Below are positions 5,284 through 6,518 of a stretch of 6,518 nucleotides of DNA, one piece after another. The notes under the pieces were generated by a model. It made no database searches, was not told the DNA's origin, and saw only the letters and a list, made by a program, of their open reading frames with translations. The stretch is from Lachnospiraceae bacterium. Lineage in GTDB: Bacteria; Bacillota; Clostridia; Lachnospirales; Lachnospiraceae. The stretch lies in NCBI GenBank assembly GCA_900771955.1, contig CAAGPW010000188.1, positions 1 through 6,518 on the forward strand, in the 5' to 3' direction. Position numbers and translations under genes: made by a program. Position 1 is the stretch's first letter. Every line of letters begins with the position of its first letter.

Positions 5284-6381
5284 ATGATCACAAAAAGAGA
5301 CAGCATTTCCTACCGGTCCGCAAACCGGCTGGAAGAAAAATACTTCACTTCAGGCAGCATTTTTTTTGATATCGAAACAACCGGGTTTTCTCCTGTCAGG
5401 AATGACCTTTACCTGATCGGGTGTGGCTACCTTGATGAGAAAAATTTTCATATTGTCCAGTTTTTTGCCGAGAATGCAGACGAGCAGGGCGAGATTTTAA
5501 ATGCATTCTTTTCTCTGCTCTCCGGCTTTGATACAATCCTCTCGTTCAATGGCCTCGGTTTCGACATTCCGTTTTTAAAAGCCAAATGCACTTCTCTGTC
5601 TCTCGCAGATCCCTTTTCCCGTTTTTCCTATGTTGATATTTTTAAGTCTGTTTCAAAATATAAAAAAATCCTGGGGCTGGAAAATTATAAGCAGAAAACA
5701 CTGGAAATTTTTCTCGGTATCGACCGGAAGGATGAAAAAAGCGGCGGTGACCTGATTCCGGTCTATCAGGCTTACAAGGCAGCGCCCTCCGATGATGCAC
5801 TCTCACTTCTGCTTCTTCACAACCACGATGATGTCCTCGGTATGCTGCCGCTCATTCAGCTTATGGCCTACGAGGAATTCTTTCATGGCGGCTATCGTGT
5901 TTCGGATGCAAATTTTCACGCTTACACCAGCTTTGACCAGTCCCCGGCCACAGAGCTTCTGATCCGCGGAACTGTACCATACGCTTTCCCGACGCAGCTC
6001 TCGCTCCGGAAAGATGATATTTTTCTGCGTATGGCAGAGGATCAGTTTTCTATGTCCGTCCCGGTTTATGAGGGTACTTTAAAATATTTTTATCCGGATT
6101 ATAAAAATTACTATTATCTTCCCATGGAGGATGTGGCCATCCACAAGAGCGTCTCTGCATACGTCGAAAAAGGATTTCGCACCCAGGCAAAAGCTGCCAC
6201 CTGCTACACAAAAAAAGAAGGTACATTCCTGCCCCAGTATCAGGAACTCTTTTCCCCTGTCTTCTTAAAAGAATACCGGGATAAAACATCTTATTTTCTC
6301 TGCGATCCTGTAAGTTACCTTTCTGATGAAAAATGGCAGCGCACCTATACCGCTCATCTGCTTTCCCACTTTCTCTCCTGA
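5284..6381 (+). CDS. YprB-like ribonuclease H-fold exonuclease domain protein
   Basis: This is a predicted 3'-5' exonuclease of the DEDD/RNase H-like superfamily (RNase_H_2, YprB-like), probably acting on nucleic acid in the cytoplasm; its substrate is unknown. The 365-residue protein has the nuclease domain at about 20-200. Motif I is FFDIETTGF (27-35; D29, E31), motif II is FNGLGFDIPFL (88-98; D94), a further acidic residue is D118, and motif III is HNHDDVLGM (179-187; D183). These supply a metal-binding acidic set. Residues 205-365 match no domain I can name and lack the TPR-like repeats expected in Bacillus YprB. The region includes the conserved-looking stretches LPMEDVAIHKSVSAYVEKGF (279-298) and CYTKKEGTFLPQ (307-318). 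The ATG is supported by AAAGAGG six bases upstream. The gene is divergent from rnf; a functional link is not implied by the sequence. Confidence 0.88.
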   Translation: MITKRDSISYRSANRLEEKYFTSGSIFFDIETTGFSPVRNDLYLIGCGYLDEKNFHIVQFFAENADEQGEILNAFFSLLSGFDTILSFNGLGFDIPFLKAKCTSLSLADPFSRFSYVDIFKSVSKYKKILGLENYKQKTLEIFLGIDRKDEKSGGDLIPVYQAYKAAPSDDALSLLLLHNHDDVLGMLPLIQLMAYEEFFHGGYRVSDANFHAYTSFDQSPATELLIRGTVPYAFPTQLSLRKDDIFLRMAEDQFSMSVPVYEGTLKYFYPDYKNYYYLPMEDVAIHKSVSAYVEKGFRTQAKAATCYTKKEGTFLPQYQELFSPVFLKEYRDKTSYFLCDPVSYLSDEKWQRTYTAHLLSHFLS

Positions 6382-6424
6382 TCCAAAAGCCTGTTTCGAT
6401 ATTGCACAGGGACAAAACGTGCTC

Positions 6425-6446
6425 CGTGACGAGGTCTTTCCTATAG
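6425..6446 (+). repeat. Second copy of the 22-bp dispersed repeat
   Basis: This stretch matches 43-64 at 21 of 22 positions, differing only at its fourth base (G here, A at 46). The last 18 bases (ACGAGGTCTTTCCTATAG) are identical. It lies 43 bases after the nuclease stop codon. Unlike the left copy, it has no matching inverted arm upstream, and after CTATAG the sequence departs from the left copy. Confidence 0.85.
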
Positions 6447-6452
6447 AGGAAC

Positions 6453-6473
6453 AAAGTGTGCTTCGCACACTTT
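6453..6473. repeat. 9-bp perfect hairpin in the right-end intergenic region
   Basis: AAAGTGTGC (6453-6461) pairs exactly with GCACACTTT (6465-6473) around TTC. It could weakly terminate nuclease transcription, but there is no real T tract after the stem, only the three T residues that belong to it. It more likely belongs to the repeat structure at the window edge. Confidence 0.6.
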
Positions 6474-6518
6474 CGCGCGCAAGCGGATAGCGTAGCTATA
6501 ACTTCGTCTCCGCGCGCT
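6474..6518. repeat. GC-rich symmetric sequence at the right edge
   Basis: GCGCGC at 6475-6480 and 6512-6517 can pair with each other. They enclose a small hairpin, ATAGC-GTA-GCTAT (6487-6499). The base composition is far more GC-rich than the genes around it. The element runs to the window edge and is probably incomplete. No coding or RNA gene is seen in 6382-6518. Confidence 0.5.

Noticed and set aside
6390..6410. Terminator after the nuclease gene formed by CCTGT and ACAGG
   Set aside because: The stem is only five base pairs with an 11-base loop, and no T run follows on the plus strand.
43..6446. The two 22-bp repeats as ends of one composite mobile element carrying the rnf genes
   Set aside because: There is no transposase or integrase, the copies are in direct orientation with different surroundings, and the cargo is a normal housekeeping energy operon with its own terminator.
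6050..6454. A 134-codon open frame on the minus strand opposite the nuclease gene
   Set aside because: It lies almost wholly antisense to a well-supported gene, begins in the repeat region, has no clear ribosome binding site, and its translation resembles no protein family.

Overview
The window reads as a piece of chromosome from an anaerobic Clostridia-type bacterium (Bacillota), most likely a gut Lachnospiraceae relative. This rests on the rnf gene order C-D-G-E-A-B, the moderate GC content, the strong AGGAGG-type ribosome binding sites, and the adjacent YprB-like nuclease. The taxonomic placement is inference from style and gene content, because no marker gene is present.

Layout: positions 1-67 are a repeat with 15-bp perfect inverted arms. 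Directly next to it, at 68-98, is a strong intrinsic terminator for the minus-strand operon. From 114 to 5090 the minus strand carries a complete, tightly packed six-gene operon, rnfC-rnfD-rnfG-rnfE-rnfA-rnfB. It encodes the membrane-bound Rnf complex (ferredoxin:NAD+ oxidoreductase). Positions 5091-5283 are a 193-bp divergent control region. It holds two back-to-back extended -10 promoters, a shared phased T/A-tract block, and several symmetric sequences that could be operators. From 5284 to 6381 the plus strand encodes a predicted DEDD/RNase H-fold nuclease with an uncharacterised C-terminal half. From 6382 to the end there is no gene, only a second copy of the 22-bp repeat followed by a GC-rich hairpin cluster.

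How the genes work together: RnfB takes electrons from reduced ferredoxin. The electrons cross the membrane through the RnfA/RnfE pair, which hold an intramembrane iron-sulfur cluster, and reach the covalent flavins of RnfG and RnfD. RnfC delivers them to NAD+. The energy released moves Na+ or H+ across the membrane. All recognised cofactor-binding residues are present in the six subunits, so the complex should be functional. The flavin transferase ApbE needed to load RnfD and RnfG is not in the window.

The core is a well-known system, and I see no convincing new multi-gene system. The parts most worth a second look are the repeats that bracket the locus, the four-cysteine tail on RnfE, the dense symmetric elements in the rnf promoter and leader (including a possible Rex site), and the unassigned C-terminal region of the nuclease.
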